A stretch of 64,000 nt of DNA, taken from Coriaria nepalensis (Eukaryota; Streptophyta; Magnoliopsida; Cucurbitales; Coriariaceae). The stretch spans positions 10,048,001 to 10,112,000 of the forward strand of contig CP114494.1 of assembly GCA_027186245.1 (NCBI GenBank), read 5' to 3'. Each line of letters begins with the position of its first letter. Position 1 is the stretch's first letter. The position numbers and the translations under genes are program-made. The notes under the pieces are model-generated. The model was not told where the DNA came from. It made no database searches and saw only the letters and a list, made by a program, of their open reading frames with translations. Of the stretch, positions 16,111 through 26,689 are shown piece after piece.

Positions 16111-19100
16111 ATGGGGAAGAGAAAAGAACGTCGCCTCGCTGCTCTCAGTAACACTGCTCGCCATGTCAAACTCGATCTTTTCGCGGAACCCTCTGGTACA
16201 GTCTCTCTCTTCCTTTTGATTTTGTTTGCAAAATCGATTCAGATGAAAAATATCACACTCTTTTATATCGCTTGGTATACAAAACTGAATAATATTTTAT
16301 TTTAAGTTTGACAGAACAGTAAAGATACAAGAGTTTTATTGGACAGTTCAATGATGATTACAAGAATAGAATAACTATAACTATAAATTCTGAAGGGGGA
16401 AAAAAAAGAAAAAAAATATTGAGTTGCTTTGTTTATCTGGTTAGGAGATGTTGGTGGCTCCAGCGTACATGATGAAGTTGGAGGGGATACAGATCAGAAA
16501 AAGAGGGCTGGTTTTCTTCAAAAGGACTATGTAGAGAGGAAATGAGTGCTCCACATTGTTATGGTGGATGTTTGGAACTATATGTACAAGGCATGTTATG
16601 TTGTTTGCCCCAAGAAATTGTTTTCAGACTGTAGGGTGGCTGGGGTCATGGGAACATTCATTCTCACAACAGTTCGGGGCCCTGCCATACTGAAACTACG
16701 AATGACACCCATCCTTATGCCGTTTTTGGCATCATCAAAGCATTTTGGAGATGTCAGCAGGGAAATTTAATATCGGTTCGTATGTTTCTGGCTTACATTT
16801 GCTCTATGCCACACTGACAATTTTCTTGGATGTGTAACAGGTGGCTGATAAGAGTTACTACAATCTAAACAGCTTATGTCATATTACTATTCTATTTTGT
16901 TGCGGCCCTTTGCCTTTTCTGTTACAAACATTTTCTTCAATGGGAATCTGTTAATTTATTGTGTCCCGGGGGGGTTGAGTAATGATTTCTGGAGTATTTG
17001 ACACAGTTGTATTTTTGCTCTGCAGGTCAGGAACCACAGAATCCTTTGCTATTGCTTGGGCAATATAGTGACAATGAAGTCGATGGAGACTCAGAGACAA
17101 GAAAAAACACTGATGCTGGGGATAATTCCTTGCCTGACCATAATGATGAGGGTAATTACATGGTTCCTTTGGTTTTTAAAGGCTGTTTTGCACTTGAAAA
17201 TTAATTTCCCTTTACTTAGTCTTACCTCTTATGAATTTCTTGTCGTCCATACCTGTTGTGTAATTCAAAGACTCTTCCCTCCTCCTTTTCTCCGTTTGTT
17301 TATGTGGACTATTCTATCTTCTTGTATCTTGTTGTCTTGAATAACCCCACCTGTTCTTATGGTAAACACTCCTTTATTCACAGATCTTGGTGCTTCACCT
17401 TTTGTAGGTCATGGATTCTCATGTTGAAGGAGGTGAGGATGCAGATGCCAAATCTGATGTAAACCTTTCGGATAAGTTGGCCACTCAAGAGAAAATGGAT
17501 ATAGATCCTACTTCACTTGAAGTGTCTGAAAACCCAGATGTCATTGTCAAAAGAGAAAATTATGCTATTGCATCAGATGATATGAACAAGGAAGCTGATT
17601 TGGCCAAACAGGCATCTGTTCATGATACTTCCAATGTACAAGTCATTGGGGAAGTTAGTACAGCCTGGAAGATGGTGATGCACGAAGAGAGTAATAGTTA
17701 CTATTACTGGAACACTGAAACTGGGGAAACTTCATGGGAAATACCTGATGGTTTGACCCAAGCAGCTGGATCCACCAGTGATCAGAATCATCTTGCTTCT
17801 GGAGAATCAGGGAGTAATATTGTCAAAAAGCAAGAATCCAACTCAAATTCAGATGTAAATTTGGATCACTTGTCAGCTGAAAACTCATCTAAAGGGTCCG
17901 ATGGTGTAGATACGGTTCCACGTGCCGCAGAATTGTCTATATATGGGGTCCCAAGTGAATGGGCAGGACGAAGGATACAGGAGTAATATTCTGGAATATG
18001 TCAAGGAGATAGCTGATGTCAACCAAAGTGGATTAGCTAGTAGTTCTAGTGCTTTCGATTCTTCATCTGATGATGCAAATCTGAAAAGAATAGATTCTGA
18101 GATACAGATCCATGGTACGACTGATGACGAACAACAAAAGGCAGGGTTTGACCTTTCGTCTCGACTCGTGAATCAGAGTGAATATTTATTAGAGAGAGAC
18201 TCAAATCCTTGAAAGGGTAAGGCTCACTTGCTGCTTTTATTTATCGCTTTTTTCTTTTTTGAATTGTCTAGGTATTGATCATTCTTCCTCCCCTGATAAG
18301 TCAAGTTTTTATTCCAGGTCTAATTATCTACAGGGTCGTGACTGGATGCTGAAGTATATTTTGGAAGTTGAGATTAGGCTTTCAGATTTTAAGTCACTAT
18401 TATCTTATGGGTCATCTCTGCTTCCTTTCTGGGAGCATTCTGATAGGCAGCTTAAACAGCTTGAAAGTGCCATTAACAAAGAAATTTATCAGATGGCTGT
18501 AGCTGCAGAGCTGGATGAAGTTAATGCAACTGGCATTTCAAACTGCACAGGAGAGGACAAATTGCAGGAACAGATGCGTCATGAATCTGGAGAAGATGGA
18601 ATTGGGAATGGAGCATTCTCTCCTTCTAAGAATTCTCATATATCTCCTAATATTGACGATATACCAGATGGCCAAAGTAAATTGTATAATATTGCTTCAA
18701 ATGAAAATGTTGCACCATTAGAAGCTGAAAATCCATTAGGTGCTGATGATACAGTGAATGAGCCAGTCGATAGGACTACACTTCCTGATGAGTTGGATCC
18801 AAAGTATAATATTCACAATGGGGATGATGTTGATATGGATGTGGATATGGAAGTCGAATGTATAAATTATGCAGGCAATGCAACCATAGTAGATGCATCA
18901 GTTGCTGAGGTGTTCACTCCACCAGAGCAACCAGTTCATTCCCCTAATCTGCCCACAAACTTTTCTTCCTTTGTCCCAAAGAATGGGTCTGTTGTTCCGT
19001 CTCCTTCAGAAGAAGAATGGATTCCCCCACCACCACCTGATAATGAAGAAGTACCTCCGCCTCCACCGGATGAGCCACCTGATCCATTGTACCCCCAACC

Positions 19101-19359
19101 CCCATCTTACACACAAACAGGGGAACCTTTTTCATATACAGAACAATACGGTTTCATCTATCCTGATTGAAATTTTACTTATGGACAAACTGTTATGGAA
19201 GTCCCAAGCAGTAATTATTATAGCCATTCTGGAGTATTTCAAGTTGCTTTGCCTCATGGACCACTTTACTATGACCCGGTTTCCAATACATATACTAATT
19301 CCCTCTCCTGTGGTTGTAAATGTTGTTGAACCCGTGGCTTTTCATGAACTGCAAAATGG

Positions 19360-19561
19360 TGTTAAAATAAAGAGGAAAACTGTGTATATTAGAGAATATA
19401 TCTTCTACCTTATTTCTAGGTGTTAGAATAACAGATTCCTTAAGTCTAGGGATTCTATAGATTTCCTAATATTGTATCTAGTCTATAAAAGGACTTAGGC
19501 TGTACAAATTTAAACAATATAGAAAATATATACCAGTTTTTATTCTCCATTATTTGTTTCA
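19360..19561 (+). repeat. 5' LTR of the copia element
   Basis: It runs from TGTTAAAAT to TTTGTTTCA, 202 bp. It contains TATAAAAGG at about 19483-19491, a plausible promoter of the element. It differs from the 3' LTR at four sites. Confidence 0.95.
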
Positions 19562-19573
19562 TGGTATCAGAGC
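19562..19573 (+). other. Primer-binding site of the copia element
   Basis: TGGTATCAGAGC directly abuts the 5' LTR. This is the usual initiator methionine tRNA complement in plant copia elements. Confidence 0.9.
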
Positions 19574-19599
19574 CCTAGGTTCTTTTTTTTCCATAAATC

Positions 19600-22500
19600 A
19601 TGATGTCTGATGGTTCCACCACCAGTAACCTTCTTCCGGCAGAGGAGTCCATAACCCAACAGGGATCCAGCGATCTACAAAACATTCAAGCCACGTATAG
19701 GCTAAATGGAAATAACTACCTAAAGTGGTCTCAATTTGTGCAGACCTATCTAAAAGGTAAAGGAAAGATCAATCACCTTCTCGGCACAGGGCCGGAGAAG
19801 CAGGACCCACGGTTCCCTATGTGGGATGAAGCAGATTCAATGGTTATGTCTTGGCTATGGAATTCTATGATGCCAGAAGTCAGTGATACTGTTATGTTCC
19901 TAACCACTGCTCAGGAAATTTGGGAAGCAATCCGACAAACCTACTCAAAGGTAGCCGATGCAACCCAAGTGTATGAAATAAAAACAAAATTAGCCGCTGC
20001 GAAACAAGGGAACAAAACAGTGACAGAATATGCCAACAATTTGAAAAATCTATGGTATGAGTTGGATTATTATCAAGTCATTAAGATGACCAATAGTGAG
20101 GATGCTGTTACATTAAAAACGTTCATAGAAAAGGAAAGAACGTACGATTTCTTGGCAGGCTTAAATGCAGAATTTCACCCAGTAAGGGTTCGGATCTTAG
20201 GAAGAGAATTACCAACATTGGGAGAAACAATTTCAATTGTTCGTGGGGAGGAAAGTAGGAGAGGAGTCATGTTGAAAGTGCAACCGGTGGAAGGATCTGC
20301 CCTTATCATAACCGAAGCTGCAGAACAAGCTGCAGAAAGGGCCCTGGTGGTAGCAAAAGATAATAGGAAATTTGAAAGTCGGTTTGATCCTAGATTTGCA
20401 GAAAAGGGAAACTTAGTATGCAACTACTGCAAGAAAGTAGGACATACAAAAGATAACTGCTGGAAGTTACACGGAAAGCCTCAAAATCCTCCTTATAATA
20501 AGGGCAGGACTGCCCAGAATAAAGGGCAAGCTCATAATGCCCATACTGCACAAAATGAACCACTACACAATGGGCAATCTGTGCACAATGAGAAGTTTTT
20601 TAGTCAAGATAATATTGGCTGCCTCAGAAACCTCCTTGACTCTCTCGGAAATCCATCAGGTTCCTCTTGTTCATTAGCTTTCTCTGGTATGATTTCTAAC
20701 TCTTATGCTCTTAATGCCTCAACTAATGACCAGAATACAGTATGGATAATTGATTCAGGAGCAACCGACCATATGACCCATTCCTCCCATATCTTCTCTA
20801 CCTATAATCCATGTCCTAGTAATAAAAAGATCATTATAGCTGATGGCTCACTGGTCACTGTAGCAGGTCAAGGGAATATATCCTTAGGACCATCCCTAAC
20901 ATTGAAAAATGTCCTACATGTACCCAAAATTACAGCAAACCTTATATCAGTAAAACAACTTTCTAAAGATCTAAATTGTCAACTGATTTTCTCCAAATTT
21001 TCATGTATGTTTCAGGACCAAGCTACGGGGAAGACGATTGGGCATGCTAAAGAAAAGAATGGTCTTTACTATCTTGAGCCTTGGGGTGGTAAAGAAACTG
21101 CACAGATCAGACAATCAACCTTGCAACTATCAGCTACATCTACAACTAAAGACCAAATTTTCCTCCATCATCTACGACTAGGCCACCCTTCCTTTAAAAC
21201 CCTTAGCCTCAAATTTCCTTTGCTATTTAGAAATATAGACTTAAAACTATTACATTGTGATGTATGTGAAATGGCAAAACACAAACGAGTGTCGTTTCCT
21301 GCAAGTAACAATATATCATTGAAACCATTTCATTTGATACATAGTGATGTGTGGGGACCTTCTAGGGTGGCTAATGTTTCGGGAGCACGTTGGTTTGTCA
21401 CGTTTATTGATGATTGCACTCGAGTCACATGGGTCTACTTAATGAAACAAAAATCAGATGTCACAACCATCTTTCCTATCTTTCTAAAAATGATAAAAAC
21501 ACAATTTGGTGTAGGAATTAAGAGATTGAGGTCAGATAATGGAAAGGAGTTTTTTAATCAGACGTTAACCTCGTTTCTCCATAACGAAGGTATAATTCAT
21601 GAATCTTCCTGCATTGATACACCTCAACAGAATGGGGTGGCAGAGAGGAAAAACAGACACCTACTGGAAACTGCTCGGGCCTTACTATTTCAGCGACAAG
21701 TCCCTCAATACTTATGGGGAGAAGCAGTACTTACTGCTACCTTTCTTATCAACAGAATCCCTACTCAAGTATTAGACAACCAGAGCCCGTGGGAGTTTTT
21801 TTCTCAACATTTTCCAGAATACAACTTACCAAACCGACTACCCCCTAGAGTGTTTGGATGTGCAGTATTTGTCCATATACATTCTCAGAATCGGAGCAAA
21901 TTAGATCCTCGAGCCCTTCGATGTCTATTCATTGGATACTCAGCTACTCAGAAAGGCTACAAGTGTTATCATCCGCCTACTCGCAAAATCTACATTACAA
22001 TGGATGTCACCTTTGTTGAAGGTGAGTCTTATTCTCCTCAAGGGGAAACGTTACTTGAAGAGGAGAAAGACATGTTGGATTGGTTTTCCAATCTTCCACT
22101 ATCATTATCTCAACCTTCATCATCAGTAAATCCAAATCCACAATCATCTCCACAACCTGAACCATCAATTCCAGCACCTAATCCTACAGCACCAAATCCT
22201 ACAGTTTCTAAACCACTCCAAGTCTACTCAAGGAAGAAGGGATACCAGACTGATCCAACGCTTGTCCAAGAGTTGGAACCGCAGCAAGGACCTCAAACTA
22301 TAGTGGAAGGGGATATTGAACAGGTAACTATTTCTTCCTTACCTGACAAGGGTGAATTAGATCTACCTATTGCACTTCGAAAAGGTACCAGAAACTGCAC
22401 ACAACACCCACTTTCACAGTTTGTCACTTTTGACAATTTTTCTTCTTCACATAAAGTCTTTCTGACTCACTTAAACTCTATACACATTCCTAAAACATTA

Positions 22501-24021
22501 ACTGAGGCATTAAGCAGTACAAAGTGGAAACATGCTATGAAAGTTGAAATGCAGGCACTTGAGAAGAATAAGACTTGGGAGCTGGTCGAACTGCCAGAAG
22601 GTAAGAAACCAGTAGGGTGCAGGTGGATTTTTTCAGTAAAATATAATGCAGATGGATCCCTAGAAAGATACAAAGCAAGACTGGTAGCAAAGGGGTACAC
22701 TCAAACGTTTGGTGTTGACTATGAGGAGACATTTGCCCCAGTTGCAAAAATGAACACAGTAAGAATATTATTGACGTTAGCTGCTAATTTTGATTGGAAC
22801 TTGCAGCAACTCGATGTGAAGAATGCGTTTCTTCATGGAGACCTCGAGGAAGAAATCTATATGGAAACACCACCGGGCTTTGACACAAAGAATAATGTGG
22901 TGTGTAGGTTGAGGAAGGCGTTGTATGGACTAAAACAGTCTCCTAGAGCTTGGTTTGGAAGATTTACACGAGCTATGTTGGCTTGGGGATACAAACAGAG
23001 TCAAGGGGACCATACACTATTTATAAAGCATACTGCTTCGGGGGGAGTCACAACTCTCATTGTATACGTGGACGACATCATCATTACCGGGAGTGATCAA
23101 ATAGAAAAGGAGTCACTTAAAGGAAAACTGGCCATGGAGTTTGAAATAAAAGATCTTGGAAAGTTGAAGTACTTCCTAGGAATTGAAGTAGCACACTCAA
23201 AGGAGGGAATATTTGTTTCACAACAGAAGTATGTAACGGACTTACTAAAGGAAACTGGAAAAACAGGGAGTCGACCTGTTGAGACTCCCATCGAACTAAA
23301 TCATAAGCTTGGGGAAGCGGTTGAATGTGAGATGGTGGATAAGGGAATGTATCAAAGGCTTGTTGGGAGACTAATATATTTGACTCATACCAGACCTGAT
23401 ATCGCATATGCAGTGAGTGTAGTAAGCCAGTTCATGCACAATCCGAAGGAAGTACATCTTCAGGCTGTGTATAGAATCCTACAGTATTTGAAGTCTAGTC
23501 CCGGTCAAGGGTTATTATTTAAGAAAGGGTCCAGAATGAACCTAGAAGTATATACAGATGCAGACTATGCAGGATCAGTGGTAGACAGAAGATCAACTTC
23601 AGGTTATTGTACATTTCTTGGTGGAAATCTAATTACATGGAGAAGTAAGAAGCAAGCGGTGGTTGCAAGATCAAGTGCAGAGGCTGAGTTCCGCGCTATG
23701 GCCTTAGGAATTTGTGAATTACTATGGTTAGAAATTATACTAAAAGATCTCAAGGTTCCAATTGAAAAACCAATGAAGTTGTACTGTGATAATAAGTCAG
23801 CAATTAACATTGCTCATAATCCGGTTCAACATGATCGGACTAAACATGTGGAAGTTGATAGACACTTCATAAAAGAGAAACTAGACAGTGGTTTGATTTG
23901 CATGCCTTATGTATCTACTGAAGGACAACTAGCTGATGTATTGACTAAAGGGTTATCCGGTCATCATTTTCATAAAATGGTTAGCAAGCTGGGATTAAAG
24001 AACATTTATTCTCCAGCTTGA
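19600..24021 (+). CDS. Copia Gag-Pol polyprotein
   Basis: A 1473-residue open frame with no stop. The order is: Gag with a copia-type N-terminal region, a zinc knuckle CNYCKKVGHTKDNC (residues 274-287, CX2C-X4-H-X4-C), aspartic protease DSGATDHM (Asp385), integrase with an HHCC zinc site (HHLRLGHP near 523, CDVCEMAKHKR near 552) and a catalytic triad in HSDVWGP, RSDNGKEF and GVAERKNRH (about 581, 646 and 683), reverse transcriptase with YVDD at 1156-1159, and RNase H with TDADYAG (about 1320), SSAEAEF and a terminal CDNKSA. All core motifs are present, so the element could be autonomous, although activity cannot be judged from sequence. The first of two adjacent ATGs is used. Gag and Pol share one frame, as in most plant copia elements. 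Confidence 0.95.
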   Translation: MMSDGSTTSNLLPAEESITQQGSSDLQNIQATYRLNGNNYLKWSQFVQTYLKGKGKINHLLGTGPEKQDPRFPMWDEADSMVMSWLWNSMMPEVSDTVMFLTTAQEIWEAIRQTYSKVADATQVYEIKTKLAAAKQGNKTVTEYANNLKNLWYELDYYQVIKMTNSEDAVTLKTFIEKERTYDFLAGLNAEFHPVRVRILGRELPTLGETISIVRGEESRRGVMLKVQPVEGSALIITEAAEQAAERALVVAKDNRKFESRFDPRFAEKGNLVCNYCKKVGHTKDNCWKLHGKPQNPPYNKGRTAQNKGQAHNAHTAQNEPLHNGQSVHNEKFFSQDNIGCLRNLLDSLGNPSGSSCSLAFSGMISNSYALNASTNDQNTVWIIDSGATDHMTHSSHIFSTYNPCPSNKKIIIADGSLVTVAGQGNISLGPSLTLKNVLHVPKITANLISVKQLSKDLNCQLIFSKFSCMFQDQATGKTIGHAKEKNGLYYLEPWGGKETAQIRQSTLQLSATSTTKDQIFLHHLRLGHPSFKTLSLKFPLLFRNIDLKLLHCDVCEMAKHKRVSFPASNNISLKPFHLIHSDVWGPSRVANVSGARWFVTFIDDCTRVTWVYLMKQKSDVTTIFPIFLKMIKTQFGVGIKRLRSDNGKEFFNQTLTSFLHNEGIIHESSCIDTPQQNGVAERKNRHLLETARALLFQRQVPQYLWGEAVLTATFLINRIPTQVLDNQSPWEFFSQHFPEYNLPNRLPPRVFGCAVFVHIHSQNRSKLDPRALRCLFIGYSATQKGYKCYHPPTRKIYITMDVTFVEGESYSPQGETLLEEEKDMLDWFSNLPLSLSQPSSSVNPNPQSSPQPEPSIPAPNPTAPNPTVSKPLQVYSRKKGYQTDPTLVQELEPQQGPQTIVEGDIEQVTISSLPDKGELDLPIALRKGTRNCTQHPLSQFVTFDNFSSSHKVFLTHLNSIHIPKTLTEALSSTKWKHAMKVEMQALEKNKTWELVELPEGKKPVGCRWIFSVKYNADGSLERYKARLVAKGYTQTFGVDYEETFAPVAKMNTVRILLTLAANFDWNLQQLDVKNAFLHGDLEEEIYMETPPGFDTKNNVVCRLRKALYGLKQSPRAWFGRFTRAMLAWGYKQSQGDHTLFIKHTASGGVTTLIVYVDDIIITGSDQIEKESLKGKLAMEFEIKDLGKLKYFLGIEVAHSKEGIFVSQQKYVTDLLKETGKTGSRPVETPIELNHKLGEAVECEMVDKGMYQRLVGRLIYLTHTRPDIAYAVSVVSQFMHNPKEVHLQAVYRILQYLKSSPGQGLLFKKGSRMNLEVYTDADYAGSVVDRRSTSGYCTFLGGNLITWRSKKQAVVARSSAEAEFRAMALGICELLWLEIILKDLKVPIEKPMKLYCDNKSAINIAHNPVQHDRTKHVEVDRHFIKEKLDSGLICMPYVSTEGQLADVLTKGLSGHHFHKMVSKLGLKNIYSPA

Positions 24022-24028
24022 GGGGGAG
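24017..24028 (+). other. Polypurine tract of the copia element
   Basis: The purine-rich GAGGGGGAG (24020-24028) lies directly before the 3' LTR and overlaps the polyprotein stop codon. It should prime plus-strand synthesis. Confidence 0.85.
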
Positions 24029-24230
24029 TGTTAAAATAAGGAGGAAAACTGTGTATATTAGAGAATATATCTTCTACCTTATTTCTAGGTGTTAGAATAA
24101 CAGATTCCTTAAGTCTAGGGATTCTATAGATTTCCTAATATTGTATCTAGTCTATAAAAGGACTTAGGCTGTACAGATTTAAACAATATAAAAAATATAT
24201 ACCAATTTTTATTCTCCATTATTTGTTTCA
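24029..24230 (+). repeat. 3' LTR of the copia element
   Basis: 202 bp, starting TGTTAAAATAAGG and ending TTTGTTTCA. It differs from the 5' LTR by four transitions. The WW-gene sequence resumes right after it (AVPPPLPAVNG in one frame). Confidence 0.95.
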
Positions 24231-25683
24231 GAGCTGTACCCCCTCCTCTCCCTGCTGTTAATGGTTCCAGAGCCTTCTCTGTTACTTACTGAGTCTGTGC
24301 GTATCAGCTATGATACTCGTGCATTTGGTCAAATTGGATCTATTGACTCCTTTACTGGATCTGTCAGTGGTCCTAATGTGGTCAATAAGGCATATATGCA
24401 GAGACTACCACAACTACTAATCAAGCGCCTCCAACCAGTTTGGAGAAAGAGAAAACTGGTGTGCCATCAAACAATACTACATCAGCAGCTACTGAAATTA
24501 GTTCCAAAGGTACAGTTCTTCTCAGTAAATGTGCCTCTTTATTGGAAGATATCATTTCTGTGGCTGGCTTGAATATTTCTGTTTTTTATTTATTTATCAG
24601 TAATCTAAGACAAGTTATTAATGTTGTCTGGCTCGCGAACTAAAAAGCGGACAGTTGCAGTTGCTCCCTCTCTAAGGTCTAATAAAAAAAGTCTCAGGTT
24701 TAGTAAACAAGGTATGACTGGATAATACGCTTCCTATGATTTCTTCTTGTCGGATGATTGCTTCATAATAGCTCGTTTAGTGAATGATTTAGCCAGAATG
24801 AAATGTGCCTCTTTATTTTTTTTTTAACTCTTTTTTGTTTCTTTGGTTTATTAGTGGAAGGCAGCAAAGGAAGAAATGCTTGAAGAGGAAGAAGAACCAG
24901 AAAATGCATATGAGATAATAGAGAGGAAGCGACAAAGGTAAATAGAGGTACAGATGGCGTATAGTTTTGTTGTAACACGTTGAAATTTGGCCTACTTTGG
25001 TCTTTCTTATCATCTTTTTCATGGCAGGAGTGGCATTCACAGCAGATTGATAGTGGGGAGGCTAGAGATAATGCTGATTTTCAGCCACTTGGAGACGATT
25101 GGTAAGAATTTTATAGAGAACTCTGCTTGAAAATAATTTGCCAGACAAGTTTTCTTTAAAACAATCTTCCATCTTTCCTCTTTTTTATTGTTACTTTTTT
25201 CCTGCCTGAATTTCATGACATATATATATTTTTCCACTTGCAGGCGTGAGAGGGTGAAGCGTCGGAGAGCACAACTAGCTAGTAAGGCTTCAAAGGCTCC
25301 ACCTGAAGAAGCTGGTGATGGAAATAAACAACACCGATCTCTAACGTAAGTGTCGAAGGATCTACCATCAGGGTGGCAGGTTCATATGAAAACATACCAA
25401 ATCTTTATAATTACAGAACATATATATTATTATAAGTTGATGGAGTATTTTATGTATTCTACTAGATTTCTCGGAGTTTTCCTTTCTAGTTTGTTGTTGT
25501 TAATGAGATTACCCTTTCATCTATCAGTGGGGAGCGCTTTTCCCAAATTTTAACGTCCAAGTGTCTTGCCGTCTCTTTCTTACTTCCTCAGGCCTATTGG
25601 GATGATTCGTGGAAGCAAAGTATATTACAGATTACAGTAATACAATGACATCGGAAACGACATGGACGAAACCCACAAAATGA

Positions 25684-26167
25684 GCAGAGCTCTTGAAGTC
25701 TGTATAGTCAGTAGTCCATTTTTTGTTTTTCCGACCACCCCTGGATGAATGTGAGTATATATATATAGGTAGAGGGAGATTAAGAACCAGTCCCTTTAAA
25801 GTCATGTTGAAATGCTAAGTTAGCCTCTCTTAAGTGTTGTAAGTTCGAAATCTACTTATTCTAAGAGGGATATGAAACGGCCATTCGGAACCAAACTGAA
25901 GTTTGCAAACTTCAAAAGTCCATAGATAAGGAAATTTTTTATTTTATTTTTCTGGTTTGTCTTGGAATAAAGTGTCGGTGGGCCCTCCTCGACTCTTTGC
26001 TTTGTTACTAAGAAAGTCTCCACAAATGCACGTACAGAAAAAGATAAAAAGAGAAAAAAATAAAAAGAAAAAATAATAATTAAATCGAATTTTACTAAAT
26101 ATTTTAAAATTAATATTTTACATTATATATAAAGGAAAAAAAAAAGAAAAAGAATAGAAAAAATAAT

Positions 26168-26204
<37 letters not shown>

Positions 26205-26689
26205 TACCATCTTCAGTTCCGAAACCTTCTGTAGACGTCTCTCTATTTTCTTCCCCAATATAACTATATATATATATATATATAGTTATATACGCACATA
26301 AACACCACACTCTCTGGTTTCCTTCTTGTTGGGATTTTCTTCTTTCTCTAATTCTCGCTCTCTCTGATTTCATCAAACCATAGTCTTGGTTAGTAAAACC
26401 TCAATTTCGTCAATTTTGATGGTTCTATTTCCCTCTGTTTTTTCAACGGATTTTTATTTTACGATCCGATAATTGTTCAAAAACCCTACACTTTTTTTTT
26501 TTTTTTAATTTTTTAATACTTAATTGTTGATTCTATCGACTCCAATTATCTATTATTTTTTCCTTAATCTTGTTAATATTTTCTGTATTCATTTTCAGTG
26601 GCTATAATTCGATCAGTTCTTGATCGCTTCTTCGATTTGATCGGTTTACTCGACGAGTTTCTGATTCCTGCTATGCTTTCAGTACCAAG
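25684..26689. other. Intergenic region and UPL leader
   Basis: I see no gene. It contains an A run at about 26174-26199, a TA repeat within a palindromic AACTATATA...TATATAGTT at about 26262-26290 and a CT-rich stretch before 26380. The last part is probably the 5' UTR of the ubiquitin ligase, possibly spliced, since AG-rich and pyrimidine signals occur near 26600. Confidence 0.5.

Larger units (their letters stand above)
19360..24230 (+). mobile_element. Ty1/copia LTR retrotransposon with an intact polyprotein frame
   Basis: A 4871-bp element with 202-bp LTRs (19360-19561 and 24029-24230), both starting TG and ending CA. A primer-binding site TGGTATCAGAGC, complementary to initiator methionine tRNA, follows the 5' LTR at once. 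A purine tract precedes the 3' LTR. A single 1473-codon frame lies between. The domain order protease, integrase, reverse transcriptase, RNase H defines copia rather than gypsy. The LTRs differ at four positions, all transitions (about 2 percent), which points to a fairly recent insertion. The 5-bp flanks, AATGG on the left and GAGCT on the right, do not match, so no target-site duplication is visible. It sits in an exon of the WW-domain gene in the same orientation. Confidence 0.97.
16111..25683 (+). pseudogene. Decayed WW-domain gene (FNBP4-like) interrupted by a copia retrotransposon
   Basis: Exon 1 (16111-16195) encodes MGKRKERRLAAL and LDLFAEPSG. Later blocks are PQNPLLLLGQYSDNEVDG (17026 on), a WW domain WKMVMHEESNSYYYWN (about 17665), RDWMLKYILEVEIRLSDF (18331), a proline-rich segment with IPPPPPDNEEVPPPPPDEPP (19020), DTRAFGQIGSIDSFTGS (24310), WKAAKEEMLEEEEEPENAYE (24855), FQPLGDDW, and a second WW domain from DLPSGWQ (25354) to TKPTK (25683). 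The intact family has two WW domains and proline-rich stretches. Lesions: exon 2 runs into TGA near 16541, frameshift near 17950-17985, extra GA in a GAGAGAGA run near 18190, in-frame TGA at 19168-19170, frameshift near 19300, the 4.87-kb element at 19360, shifts near 24290 and 24405, and one-base plus seven-base insertions in the last exon. A full-length product is not possible. Family assignment is from recollection of FNBP4/At3g13225-like proteins. Confidence 0.8.

Noticed and set aside
18893..19426. 177-codon frame inside the WW-gene region
   Set aside because: It is the wrong frame of the proline-rich exon and is explained by the pseudogene.
16111..25683. Frameshifts in the WW gene as sequencing errors
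   Set aside because: Neighbouring genes, including a 7.9-kb exon, are clean, and the lesions include a full retrotransposon and a 7-bp duplication. Independent reads would settle it, but error is the less likely explanation.
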